In this document: positions 23,241 to 35,635 of the stretch, in pieces
How the letters are laid out: each line of letters starts with the position of its first letter
Numbering within the stretch: position 1 is the stretch's first letter
Program-made: the position numbers and the translations under genes
Source of the DNA: Austropuccinia psidii
Lineage: Eukaryota; Basidiomycota; Pucciniomycetes; Pucciniales; Sphaerophragmiaceae
DNA length: 64,000 nt
Direction of reading: 5' to 3'
Assembly (NCBI GenBank): GCA_023105745.1
Contig: JALGQZ010000004.1
Coordinates: forward strand, 12,178,451 to 12,242,450
The notes under the pieces: generated by a model
Told to the model about the DNA's origin: nothing
The model's database searches: none
What the model saw: only the letters and a program-made list of their open reading frames with translations

Positions 23241-26200
23241 ATTTGTGTATGAAACTCTTTATAAGATTACTATTAATCAGGAGTACTGTGACTGTTATTA
23301 TGATGAATAATAAAATAAGGTATTATAACCACAGAAAAATGAGGAATTTCTTACTTATTTCTTTTACCTGTTATACACTACTAGTGGTTATAACAGTAAG
23401 CAGTAATTATCTACTCGCATAAATTAAAATAATTATCAATAATAAAGCTTTTTTATTGAAATCATAAAAGATTATTTTAATGTATAATTATCTTTTGCAA
23501 GAATAATTAGAATTAGAATTCTTGAAGAAAACTACAAACTAGAGAAAAACTTTAATAATTAAGACAAACACTCCCTAATACTCCAAAAATACCTTGAAAA
23601 GAATTGATCGAGTCATTTGATGGATTATTTGGGGATTTAAAAGATCAAAATTCATTTTTAAAAGGAATAAAACAATATAATGGTTAAACACCATTGAGAA
23701 TAGTATATTTATTTTATTTCCAGTCCTTCTGATTGATTCTGAAAGAATCAAAACACTTACTAAAAGGATTTGACTAATACGTAGTTGTTGGTACTAACGA
23801 TATGATTGGAAAATAAGATGCTTTATGAAAAGAAGCAAGAGGAGGCCTCTTTGAAGTCAAAAACAGCTCACAGAGGCATGCCATAGCATAAAATGAAAAA
23901 CATTATTGAGAAACTAGTTAGCCTTTTTGGGTTATTTGTTACATGACTTGTTGTCATGTAATATTATCATAATTACTTAACCAAGTCATTTTATGTGACT
24001 ACCAACCCATTTATGGCTAAGGAATAAAAGAGTAAGAGCTGTCAATCTTTGTTTATTTCAAAATACACATTAATTTCTCAAATTTTAATTGTTGTTGGAA
24101 ATTTAGTCCTATATTGCGTTTTCTATGAGTTTTTGAAGATTCAGTGTTTTAAATGGAATCATCAAAAATGGACTTTAAGTAAAAGATTCAATTTTAATTA
24201 TGAAGTCATAATTAGGTTTGGTTATTCTATGAATTATTATTTTCTACATTGATACTGAAAGATTCAAAAGGATTAATTAAGAATTGTATTTTTAATATTT
24301 TACCTTATTTCTACATAGAAAAGCAACTAGTATAGTTATAGCTGGTTGCCATGAGGTAAATTCATGGATACTAGTCCAAAATTGGTTTTAATTACTCTTT
24401 CTGGACTTATCCATGTAAAATCATTAACAATGGATATGCTTAAAGGAGTCAGAGTTTCTAATTACCTCCTTGTCACATCAAAATATCAGCTTACTTGATA
24501 TCTTCTCACGATTTGATGAGATTTTAACTTGGTAACCAGGTTCCCAAAAAGGTCTTAGCAAGAGCACTAATGGGCCATGGCAAGGACAAAAATTGTCTAT
24601 TCAGAAAAACAATTTCAATCAAAAAAAGGATTTAGAACAAAAATAATGTAGTTGAAATTGAAATTTACACAATGTTGGCTCAAGAATCCTTTCACTCTAT
24701 CTCATGAGCACAAAAATTATACAACCACCATCAATAATGGACTCAGAAAGCCAACCTTGATCTGGACAATGAAATTTTGGAAGAGGTTGTTGCTATCAGC
24801 TGGCTTAATTTTGTTTCTTTTGTTATGGTCCACAATTAGATAAACTTTCAAATTGCCTTTAGAATGACACACCCATGTACACTATATATATAGCCATAAA
24901 CAACATTGGCATTTGCTCCATCTTTCCTTACCACAAAATTGTTTTCTAGAAAAACTAATTTATCTTGTGCTCTCCACTTTTTAAAAAAAATTCAATTTTG
25001 TTCTCAATTTAAACTTCAGTTCTCCTCATAATTTGCTACAAATATCCAAAGTTGGATTAATTATTTTTAAATTCATCTCCAGGATCAGCTGGGATGCCCA
25101 ATTTATTTTTATTTTAAACTTGTGAATTAGTTTTACTCAAAATATTTTCATCTAAAAGGGTATGGAACCTCAACAGGAGATTTCAGAAGGTATTTAACCT
25201 TCTTAGTCAGCTAACAGAATGTGACTCTTAATATTTACTGGCCTTACCTTATTCAAAAGGAAAATTAACCATTGAGAAATTACAATTATACTTTAACTTG
25301 AACAAAATACCTTACAAAAAAACAGAGCACCTCCCAACTCTCTTCCAACATTATTTCCATCATGTTTCTTCTAAACATGAAAGTAATCTTTCCCTTGCAT
25401 TGGAGACTTCTTCCACACAAAATGAGCTTCTAGGTGAGGTGAAATTAACAGTCAACCCCCTAAGGCTCATTCTCATTGATTCCTTCTTCTTTTTTATACA
25501 GATCCAAACTTATTGAAAGTGGCCCAAAATCAAAAAATTCTAATCAACAACAATGTTTATTATTCTTTGAACAACCCAAGTTCAATTTTGGTTCAGTGCT
25601 ACAATACTTTGAAAATGTCACATGATGCAAACAACCAAAATCACAATAATCAAGACTTTCCTATCCATCCATCTTTCAGTGACACCCCCAGTTCCCTCCA
25701 TGGTGTTTTGATAGGGAAGGGTATAAAAAGATGATTCAGGAGAAAGCAATCAAAATAACTGATTCATTCTTTCAAGCCATCCAATGGGTCTGGGATCCTC
25801 AAAAGGCCATGTTCTTTGGTTTCCTGGCCTCACCAGAATATCCCTCTGAGAGGAAGCCAGCAGATTGCTTGAAAATTAATTTCTGAGAAGAACAATCTCC
25901 AAAAGGGTTCAACTGAAGGTAAATTGACTATACCACAGAAATCTGCCCTTCTCTGCATTACTCCAATGAAGTTCCAAAGAACATCAAACTCAACACCTTG
26001 TGTAAAAACATTTTGTCAATTACCAAATCAGTCACAACATGTTTCACCTCCAGGAAGAATTTTGTCTTCTCAATTGTTCATAGTGAGTTCACCTTCTCCT
26101 ATGAATCAGGAGATCCAAATTCTTGAGAAAGGCAGGTATTTGTCAATTGATTCATTCATTTTCTCTTAATCTACCAATATTTTTCTTCCAAATCTTCCAT

Positions 26201-26285
26201 CAGAAACTTGTCTAGTTTTTCATCCAAGCTGAGATGGTTCTTCTAGTAGATTTGTCCTTTCAAGCACCCAAGCCATTTGTCTTTT
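23241..26285. other. Gene-free AT-rich sequence
   Basis: Only short frames without motifs. 25740-25890 contains a 40-codon protein-like stretch (FFQAIQWVWDPQKAMFFGF) that stops at both ends and may be a relic of an unidentified element. No LTR pair, inverted repeat or RNA gene was recognised. Confidence 0.5.
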
Positions 26286-28274
26286 TGTGAGCCTTTGAGA
26301 TATGAACACAAATCCAAAAAGGTCACAAGAAAAATTTACAATAATTATTTTTTTAAAATAATTATCTTAAAATAAGTGAAAATTCCATAAATAGGCATAA
26401 ATTCTTAATTAACTTAGAATCTAATAGGTAAACATTTGAAATAAATTACAACATCAGATTCCTCATGATAAAATACACATATATAATTTTTATGGAATAT
26501 CTGTAAAGTCAACAATTAATGAATAATAATTAAGAAATATCATAGAAAAAGACATAAGTTCTTATTTATCTCAGGAAACCAATGAAACAACATGTGAAAT
26601 GAATTGTACTATTCAATTCCCCATGAAAGGCTACACATATAAAATCTTTATTTAATAATTTTAAAGCCAATATTTAAGGAAATAACCTGAATATATGCAT
26701 TTTTATGATCAGTGAACAAATTCATGCTTTTTTAGCTCATATCTCTTAGAAAATACATGATTAAGAGTTAATCCAAAAAGAAATTTACCATTTAATTACT
26801 GTATAAATACAGATATAAGCTTTTTTAAAAGCTATGAGCAAGTTTATAACTTTTAAGGGTTTATTGAGTAAAATTGCTATAGCTGTTGACCACTCTGTTG
26901 TGAAAGTGGTCTAAACTTAAAATAAAGTGGATATCAAGGTTCTAATATCTCGTACGTGAATAATTATGTATTTTTTATCATTATATTAAATGTAAAGCCA
27001 TGTTAAACCATGGTTGGAAGTTTAAAATAGTGAATTTCAACAGATAAGATGAGTTACAAGAAAAATCATCAAAAATAGAGTTGTAATTATGTAATGAAAT
27101 TCTCTTGGAAGTTCAGTTATAACATGTTACACTATCAGAATCTACTCTCTGATTGGATGTAGCATGTATAACTCAAAAGTTATTAATTATCAAAGTTTAA
27201 GCTTAAAATTGATCATTTATGATCACTCACTGTAATCTTGTTTTAAGTTTAAAATTTATATACGTAATAAAACTGGTGAGTAATATTATATTATGATTAA
27301 TAATAATTAAATCAACAAAGCTTAGGCTTCTTTTAAGCCTATGATATCATCAAACTTAGAGTTACAGTGATAACTCTGAATAATGGCATAATAATGAGAT
27401 AAGATGGTTTAATTATGATTTAATCATCACTAAAGCTTAAAATACTAATCAATTATAGTGAATTCTATCAGTAAATGTCTACTAGAATTCTTTTGTACTC
27501 TAGGAGGGAAGACTTTACTATAAATAGAGCTCTTTTTACTCTATTTCCCCCTCAGAAGCAACAAAAACATTAAATTATTAAAACCAAAGGTAAAAGCTTT
27601 CTTCTTTTTATATAAAGGTATTATATATTCAAGAAATAAAGTTCATCTTTATTATAATCATCAATTTTTACATGATTAAATCAATTTTCAATTGTTTTTG
27701 TTAAATTTCTCTAAAAATCTCTAATTTCATGTAAAAACAAGAATATTTGTAATTTCTTTTAATTTTTATTGGAAATACAATTTAAATAAGCTTCATTTAT
27801 ATTTTCTTGTTGTAAATATATTGAAAATTATTATATGAAGTGTTAAAAGTAGTTTGTTTTCTCTATTTATAATGATTTCTCTATATTATTATTTTTTAAT
27901 AATTATTAAATTAATATAATAGTATTTATATTAATCCATAAATTTAATATTAGTAATATTATTGTTATAATTACTTCTTATTATTGAAAAGCAATCTTAC
28001 ACCTTTATTATTACTTTGTAACACTAATAAAGTGCCATGAATATATCAATTATTATATATTAATATATTTATTTTATTATATTGATTTTCTTAATATATA
28101 ATTTATATTATTATATTGAATTAATGATATAAATATTTTACACCCTAATGTTAATAATTATTTATTATTATTATTATTTCTTATCTTATTCTTTCAATTT
28201 AATAAGGAAATTCAGAGTACAATAAGTAAAATATTAGTAATTTTTTACTTATTGTTTCATAGTCAAACCTTATA
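26286..28274 (+). repeat. TE-B 5' LTR (about 1,989 bp)
   Basis: Starts TGTGAGCCTTTGAGAT, matching the 3' copy TCTGAGCCTCTGAGAT at 54165 and the TE-A LTR start. The end is placed by analogy with TE-A, just before TTTGGGGGACTGG; it reads TA rather than CA, probably mutated. The first ~250 bp align with 54165-54417. Confidence 0.75.
26380..26870 (+). repeat. ~165 bp tandem repeat inside the TE-B LTR
   Basis: About three diverged units. Shared run: 'cataa.ttcttaatt..ct..ga', 'aataaattacaac..attcctcatgataaaatacacatata' against 'aatgaattgtact.attccccatgaaaggctacacatata', then '.aattactgtataaatacagatata'. Confidence 0.55.
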
Positions 28275-28710
28275 TTTGGGGGACTGGCTTTGATACTTAC
28301 TTAAAAAACATTTAAAAAAGATTTAAATTGGGGTTATACAATAAGTAGTTATACTTATAATTATAAAATTATATAATAATCTTATATTTATTGATATTAA
28401 GAGCTATTGAGGCAATTGAAAAGCAATTGCACTGTCTTATGTGTAGTTTTTCACATCCCTAGACTTGCAAGAACTTTTTTTGAGTGAGTGTAGTGATTGA
28501 AAGAGATATTTATAAATTAATTTAAGAAAGAATTATCTAAATTATATTTCATTCTTAAAAAATAAAAATTTAAAAAAACAGATAAAAAAAGTTATTTTGA
28601 TTCCTTTTTATTCATTTATTTTATTCATTTAAAGATATAAAGGCAATTTTTTACATGGAAATTGCCATTTATTATCAAAAATAACACCTTTCATAAAAAA
28701 GACTTCTTTC
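28275..28710 (+). other. TE-B primer site and leader
   Basis: Begins TTTGGGGGACTGGCTT, the counterpart of TTTGGTGGCCAGGCC after the TE-A LTR. AT-rich, non-coding, ending in a splice-acceptor-like run 'tttgtctttttttag' before the first gag codons. TE-A has a similar 'cattaattttag' at the same place. Confidence 0.55.
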
Positions 28711-29513
28711 TTTGTCTTTTTTTAGTATTTGAAGACAACCCATCAGAGGACAATCAAACCACTGTTGAGAGATTAGTGGAAGAAACTTGTCAAAGTTCTC
28801 CAACACCTGTTGTCAATAAGAAAAAGAAAGCTAAGAAATTAGTATTTCCAGGACCCATTATTCAGGACTCTGAAGGTGAGTACCTCTCTTTAATTTTCCA
28901 TAAAAAGAGTTTTTAGTTTCCTGAAATGTTTTTATATTCTCAACTATGAATACTAGACCAGGATCCCAATAGTAAATCCAATCAGATGGAGCTGGTTTCA
29001 GAAGTAGAGTTGATCCCTCAAAAGGGAAAAATTCCCAGTGGAACAAAACCCACACAAGGAAGTGCCATATCCCAAAGGCAAGTCACAGAAATGCCCATAA
29101 TATCTGAGGCAGAGTTAGAGCTAAGTATGAGTAACTAAAACAGATATAAATCACATGCAGAGAGCTCAAATAGACATTTATATGAGCCATTACAAGAAGT
29201 ACTACACAGTGTACAAGGACAATGATTGGGAGATTTTGCCACAAATTTTCCAAGGAGTGATGAACTCCTGGTACATCCTGAAAAAATTCCTCAAAGAGAA
29301 GTCAATAGTGATATACTCCAATGGATTGAATCCACTATCATCCAAACATCAAATCAAAAGGATAAAGGAGTACCATTCCAAAAAGAGAGAGGCAAGCAAG
29401 GAAGAAGCCCCAGCAGCTTCTACCAGCAAGCCCCAAGCCAACCGAATTCCGCAAGAACAGAAGAAGAACAAGAAAAAGAACTGGAGGAAACCATATTCCC
29501 CAAGCTAAAGGAT
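28711..29513 (+). pseudogene. TE-B gag, 5' part, with two overlapping open frames
   Basis: A first exon-like segment (FEDNPSEDNQTTVERLVEE...) ends at GAAG|GTGAGT (28876). After an ACTAG acceptor near 28960 the frame reads on as DQDPNSKSNQMELVSEVELIPQ. From 29155 to 29508 one frame is open (117 codons, with MNSWYILKKFL, Lys-rich end) while another is open at 29226-29537 (ILQWIESTIIQTSNQKDKG). TE-A has the same two-frame arrangement. The frame is cut at 29513 by the G1 insertion and resumes at 38520. Introns are proposed from consensus and frame only. Confidence 0.55.
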
Positions 29514-30221
29514 TGTCACAGGGGCTCTTCTAAATGAAGAGGGCCTGGCACTTAGTGAACAGACTTACTTATGGAGGGCTCAGAATAAAATACTCAATGA
29601 TAAGAGTAATGAAATAAGAGGATAAATTCCTAGTCATAAAATAATAAGCATTAAAAGATATGAGAAAAACAAAAGCAATAATAAAGAGCCAACAACAAAT
29701 AATCCTGTACCACTGTTTCAACCTGCTCAGAAAAGAGAAAAGGATTAATAAGGGATATGGCCACCAGGACTCTACTGAACAGGTGAGGGAAGGCAAAGAC
29801 TAACTTAATAATTAATAAAATGATATTAAATAATAAATCCAATATTTCAATTAACTGGGGGAAAAACCCCCAGGTGGATGAAGAGGGGCTGGTATATGTG
29901 AGAAATACCAGCCTTGGAGCTTGAGTGTTGAGATACTTGCCTGTATACTGGAAGAAGTTGAATGTGGGATTGAATCCTGTATTGGTGAATCCAATACAGG
30001 TTATACATTCAATACAGGTATTTGCGCCTGTATTGATGACAGGCCTGTATTTGGTGAATGCTGTATTTGGGTCTTGCCTGTATGAAACTGTATTGAGGTC
30101 TGAAAACTGTATTTGGAGAATGTTGAATGAAACCCCCTTGCTGATTGGGTTTTGAAGGGTATCAATGAAGTAATGATTGTTGAAGATGATTGGTAATGCC
30201 CCTGCCTCCTTGGCTGTGACA
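29514..30221 (-). repeat. G1 3' LTR (708 bp)
   Basis: TGTCACAG...CTGTGACA. At 29930-30120 it carries about a dozen CTGTAT/ATACAG words, with one extra 'ttatacattcaatacagg' unit that the other LTR lacks. The hairpin CTGGGGG/CCCCCAG is at 29865-29883; the priming-complement site next to it has one mismatch here. Confidence 0.95.
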
Positions 30222-30234
30222 TTATCCCCCTCTT
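30222..30234 (-). other. G1 polypurine tract
   Basis: In element sense AAGAGGGGGATAA immediately precedes the 3' LTR. The G2 equivalent is AAGAGGGGATAC. Confidence 0.75.
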
Positions 30235-30654
30235 GAAAGTGGGGAGCTCTGAGCACCATAAGTATAGTGAGTCTTGATGAGCTTGCAATCAATCCATACA
30301 GTTCTTTCCCCCAATTCCTTAGATTTATCCCATTAAACTTTCTTCTTCAATCAATACTCAAACAAAATCTTCATTTGGTCACTTGTAGGTATTTTCCCCT
30401 TGATCTTGATTCTGAATTCCCTCTTTTCCTTCAAAATGACTTCATTCTTGTCTTGAGTGTCTTCCCTAAACTTTTCTTGAGTCCTCATGGCTTTTGAAAA
30501 GTGGGTGACCTGGGCTTATGTCCCAAGAACACCTGATTTCATCATAATTTGAATCTTGAGAGTGTTGGAATAAAACAGCCAATACTTGAGGTTTTGGACC
30601 ATTTCAGAAGTCCCGGCCAAAATCCCTGATTTTGTGATTAAAGGGGTTTTTGGC

Positions 30655-31050
30655 CAATTTGCGCAAATGAGCATATATGCCATCATGGCATATATTTGTG
30701 AAAAAATTGAAAAAAAGTGATTAATGATGAAAAAATGGCCTTATAATAGATTCTGGCCATTTTGCGCAAATTTGCGCAAAATGCGCAAATGTGCAATTAT
30801 GATTAAATGGGCCAAAAAGGCCTTTTGAAGCCTTTTGACAAGATAAAGAGGCCTTTTGCACAAAACTGTGCAAAAGTGCAAAAATGCACAAAATTGCGCA
30901 AAATGGGAAAATTTGCCAATATGCATAATTAAGCATATTTTGATGAAAAATGATAAAAATGAGCTAATTTGAAGTTTTGAGGTCTGATATGGCCATTTGT
31001 GCCAAAGTGCATAAATTCATGAAATTGGCCAATTGGGCCATTTGAAGCAG
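30655..31050. repeat. Cluster of TTTGCGCAAA-type palindromes in the G1 3' UTR
   Basis: Several perfect or near-perfect palindromes: TTTGCGCAAAT (30657), TTTGCGCAAATTTGCGCAAA (30763), and further TGCGCAAA/GTGCAAAA/TGCACAAA half-sites to about 31010, in an otherwise AT-rich UTR. Also gcatatatgcc..ggcatatat near 30670. No coding frame is supported. Confidence 0.6.
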
Positions 31051-31507
31051 TTTTTTTTCTTTTTGATCTTGATTTATTCTTGAATGTATTTCTTCTTATC
31101 CCCTCCTTGACTGGTCAATTGCCACAAATGCCTTGCTGATTGGGTTTTGGCTTTCAATTTTGATCTTAAGGAATGAGTTCAAGGCTGACTGGAAGAAGTT
31201 TTGATGAGGGTTATCTGTATCTGGTCTTTACCATTAATATTGTTTTGCTCTTTGATTATTGAAGGAATTGACTCCCCAAACATGATATGGGAGTGATGAC
31301 TACTGCTTTTGAAATAAGAAATAAAAATAAAAATAACAATAAAACATACAAGTAAAAGAAAATGAAATAAAATAAAAATAAAAAAGAATCAAGAGAAAAA
31401 GAGAGTATAGAAATAGAAATAAGAAAATTTCTGAGGATTGATCTTCTTGTGGTGAGTTTCTTGATTTTGGCCATAATTTTTCCTGAAAATATAAAACCAA
31501 ACATTTG

Positions 31508-31612
31508 ATGCTCACAGAGTGGCCAAGGTGTTGTTTTACAAGAAGTAGAACCCTCAGAGATGCATACCAGGAGATGGAACTTACTTTCATAACTTCCACT
31601 CCCCACCAAGCA
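31508..31612 (-). repeat. G1 3' UTR module, copy 2
   Basis: In element sense: GGTGCTTGGTGGGGAGTGGA, then TTATGAAAGTAAGTTCC, then CTTGGCCACTCTGTGAGCA. It is a diverged duplicate of 31802-31914 and matches 46660-46767 in G2. It contains a consensus 5' splice site (A|GTAAGT). Confidence 0.75.
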
Positions 31613-31801
31613 CCATAAATGAAAAAGAAGTTATGCCATCACATGAACTCTGTTAATTAATGTCTTGAAAGATAATTTATGGCATGATTAAATAAAGAAA
31701 AGAAAATAAGAGAAAAGATTGGGCCATATCTTGATGAAAGGTCCAAAATCTTGAGGGTATGATGTTGCAAGGCCTTCTGAGCCTGTCCAAAGAATTGAAA
31801 A

Positions 31802-31914
31802 GTGCTCACAAAGTGGCCAAGGTGATTCTTATAAAAAAGTTGGGTAGAATACCCCTTAAAGGTGCATGCCAGGAGAGGAACTTACTTTCATAACCTCCAA
31901 TCCCCACCAAGCAC
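31802..31914 (-). repeat. G1 3' UTR module, copy 1
   Basis: Begins just after the pol stop: GGTGCTTGGTGGGGATTGGA, then TTATGAAAGTAAGTTCC, then CTTGGCCACTTTGTGAGCA. Matches 46296-46409 in G2. The region 30235-31507 otherwise holds no gene, only AT-rich 3' UTR and the palindrome cluster. Confidence 0.75.
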
Positions 31915-31920
31915 CATAAA

Positions 31921-34900
31921 TCAAACTCTTGAGGCATTTGGGCCAGGCTTGTCAGGATATAAGGTGTGAAAGTCTTTGACAAGGTCTGGAGAGTTGGTAA
32001 GGTTGGCAGCTGGTTCCCAAATTGTTCTGTCTGGGTCTTCACTGAATCCTTTCCACTCAACTAAATACCATAATGAACCTCTCTTGAGTTTTGTGTCCAG
32101 AACCTGAGCCACTTCCCATTCTTCTTGCTCTTCCACTATTACTGGAGGTGGTGGCAATTGGTGTTGATTTGGGATAGTTGAATGCTTGACTGGTTCTAAC
32201 AAGGACACATGGAAGACAGGGTGAACTGACTTCCATTGTTGAGGCAACTTGAGGTGATATGCATGGCTGCCAATCTTCTTGAGAACTTCAAAGGGTCCCA
32301 GCCATCTTTCTGAAAGTTTCTTGGTGGGCCTTGTTGTCTTGATGTTCTTGGAAGCTAGCCATACTTTGTCCCCAGGTTGGAAATCAGGTGGAATTGCTCT
32401 ATTTTTATCTGCATACTTATTAAAGGGCTTTATGGCTGACTCTAATTCTTCTCTGAAAACTTGCTGTACTGATTGGAGTTTTGATGATAAATTTCCAGCA
32501 GGTGTATCTTGAGAAATTTGAATTGCATCAAAGCTGGGATTTCTTCCATAAATAGTTAAAAATGGAGACTGTTTTGTTGATGAATGTTCTGCATTATTAT
32601 AGGCAAATTCAGCCGGAGGGAGCCAGGTGTGCCAGTCATCTTGATGGTAACTGACATACATCTGAATATACTGTTCTAGAATCTGATTTACCCTCTCTGT
32701 CTGTCCATCTGTTTCAGGGTGAAAGGCAGTTGAAAGATATCTTGATATCTTGAGCTGCTGACATAATTGAGTCCAAAATGATGAAACAAATAATGAACCT
32801 CTATCACTAACAATACTGAATGGAAGACCATGTTTGGAAAAGACATGACTAATGAATATTTGAGCTAAGTTCAAAGCAGTGATTGTTGAATAAGTTGGAA
32901 TAAATATTGCCATTTTTGAAAATCTGTCTACAACTACTAAAATTGAATCAAAGTTGCTTGACAAGGGCAATTGAGTGATAAAGTTCATTGATAGTGAATT
33001 CCAAGGACCAGATGAAATTTGAAGAAGCTAGAGTAATCCAAACTTCTTATGGTGAATGTTCTTGTTTCTTGAACATTGCTGACATGAGGACACATAGTCC
33101 TTGATGATTTGATTCATGCCAGCCCAATAAAAATCCCTCTTGATGAGCTTGAGGGTCTTCTCCTGGCCAGGATGGCCAGCCAATGGTGAGTCATGATGCT
33201 TTTGAAGAATGTCCAATTGAATTTCATGATTGCTTGGAATGACTACTCTATCTTTGAGCAATAATAGTTTTGCTTGAGGTTCAAGAGAATAGTCTGGGAC
33301 TGATTCTCCTCTTGCTAATTTCTTGAGGATTTCCTTATAATCTTTGTCTTGCCATACTTGTCTTTGAATTTGATCAACTACATCTGAAAACATATCAACT
33401 TTTATTGAAAAGAATCTTGACTCTTGAATTTCATTTTGCTTGAGAACTTGATGAAAATTTTGAGGATTCTTGCTAATGAAATCCACCCCCCTCTCTGGGT
33501 ACACATTGTCCCAACGTGAAAAGGCATCTGGTAAAGTGGCCAGCCTGCCTGGGCAGTAAGTGATGATAAAATGGAATTCAGATAGGAATTCAGCCCAATG
33601 GGCTTGACAACAAGTAAGGACTTCAGAGGACATAAAATAATGAATAAAAAAATGGTCTGTCAAGACCTCAAAGGAATCAGAAAGAGAAAGGAGAAAAGCT
33701 CTCCAGTGCTTGAGAGCCCAAACTATGCCAAGGAGTTCCTTTTCATGAATTTCATAGTTGAGCTCAGCTGGTAAGAGCTTGCGACTATCAAATGCAATGG
33801 GATGCTTTCCTGAGTCATTCACCTGACTCAGTACAGCACCCAAGGCATAATCAGAAGCATCAGTCTCTACAATAGTTGGTAGAGAAGGATTAAAATGAGA
33901 GAGAATAGGAGCAGTGGTGGAAGATTTGTTGAGTATTTGAAACTGACTAAGAGCTTCGTCATTGAAGATAAAGGGAGAATATTCTTTAAGGAGGGAAGTG
34001 AGAGCAGAGATTTTTTTGGAATAATTTTTCATGAAACGACAATAAAAGTTGGCAAAGCCAAGAAAAGATTTGAGGGCCTTGATTTTCTTGGGCTGAGGCC
34101 AATTGGGGATTTGTTGAACCTTTGAAGAATCCATCTTGAGGACATCACTTGAAACAACATAGCCCAAGTATTCCACACTTGAGGCATGGAATACACACTT
34201 TGAGGCTTTAGCAAACAAATTATTGTCTCTCAGTCTTTAGAGAACAGAGGCCACATGTTTAACATGTTCATCCAAAGAGCTAGAGAAGACCATAATATCA
34301 TCTAAGTACACTACAGCAAAAATATCCAAATAATCTGCAAAGATATCATTCACAAGATTTTGGAATGAAGCTGGAGCATTGGTTAAGCCAAATGGAATAA
34401 CCAAATACTCATAACTACCATATTTGGTTCTAAAGGCAGTTAAGTGCTCATACCCCTCTTTAATTCTAAGGAGATTATAAGCACCACACAGATCTATCTT
34501 GGAGAAGATAGTAGCACCATTGAATACGGTAAGAAGCTGGTTCATAGGAGGAACAGGATACCGGTTCTTCCTAGTGACAGCATTAAGTTTGCGGTAGTCA
34601 ACATACAAATGAAGACCACCATCCTTTTTCTTTAAAAAAAGGACAGGTGCTCCTGTTGAGGAGGAGCTTGATCTCATGAAACCTTTCTCTACATTCTCTG
34701 AAATTTAGGCCCACAGTGTTTCTGACTCATTTTTAGATAAAGAGTAGATAACACCAACTGGAGGTAGAAGACCCTCCAGTTCAATATGATGATCACAGGC
34801 GCGGTGTGGAGGAAGTTTCTCTGCTTTCACCTTGGAGAATACATCCAAATAATGGTGATAAGCAGGAGGGACTACCTTCAACACAGTTTCAATCTCTTCT

Positions 34901-35621
34901 GGCTCTTCCTCCTCATCCCACTGCTCCTCCAGGGAGGCATGAAAAGATAAAGGAGGAAGGTCCATATCCCCTTGAAAGAGATGAAGTGAAGATATAGCAA
35001 CATCTCTCCAAAATCCTTTATCTCTTTGAAGACTTCATCTCTTAATGGAAATAATGACTGAGAGGGAAAGATGGAGGGGTTATGGACAGAAGGAGGAGGG
35101 GAAGGTGTCTTAAGTTCACCAACCAGAGCAGCACTATTGACAGCAGTGGTTAGGGCATTACTAATAGAAGGGTTAAAGCCACTAGAATCCTTATGATTAG
35201 AATCATAGGTGATCAATCCATTTTTCCAATCAATAATAGGATCAAAATGGTAAAGGAAATCATAGCCCAATATCAGGTCTTCTCCCTTGGGTGAATCTAT
35301 GATAAATAAATCCCATTCAAAGCTTGAGAAGGAAGGTAAATCAACAACCCACTTGGTATAATGGGTGATGAACAAGGAAGTGGATTCACTGGAATCCAGA
35401 ATGAAAAGAGGAATCTTTTCAGGGAGCTCTGACATTGTCAATGAGTACTTGAGAACAAAATTCTTTGCAATAAAGGAGTTTGTAGCACCAGAATCAATGA
35501 GAATACTATAAAAGATATCAGAGATTGAGGAAAAAATAAGAAATTTTAAAGATTTTTTGACACTAGTATTCAGAGTGCACAATTGTGCTCTTGAAGGAAA
35601 GAAGTGAGAACCATTGAACAC
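31921..35621 (-). pseudogene. G1 pol: PR-RT-RNaseH-IN-chromodomain, four lesions
   Basis: Separate pol frame beginning MFNGSHFFPSRAQL shortly after the gag stop. Protease ILIDSGATNSFIA; RT with YLDD (VVYLDDIMVFSS) and the typical FGLTNAPASFQ; RNase H (ETDASDYALGAVLSQ); integrase HHCC (DSPLAGHPGQ ... SSCQQCSR) with core motifs NFITQLPL, SDRGSLF and ETDGQTERVNQ; and a C-terminal chromodomain (WYLVEWKGFSEDPDRTIWEP). Breaks: a one-base deletion near 35005, TAA near 34705, TAA at 34239 and TAG near 33028, all judged against G2. The total length is one base short of 1,234 codons, as expected from the single deletion. Confidence 0.92.
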
Positions 35622-35635
35622 ATTATGATCCCCAC

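Noticed and set aside
31256..31609. Minus-strand frames of about 100 codons after G1 pol (also 46421-46804 in G2)
   Set aside because: They are readings of the duplicated 3' UTR module and T-rich UTR, with different frames in the two elements.
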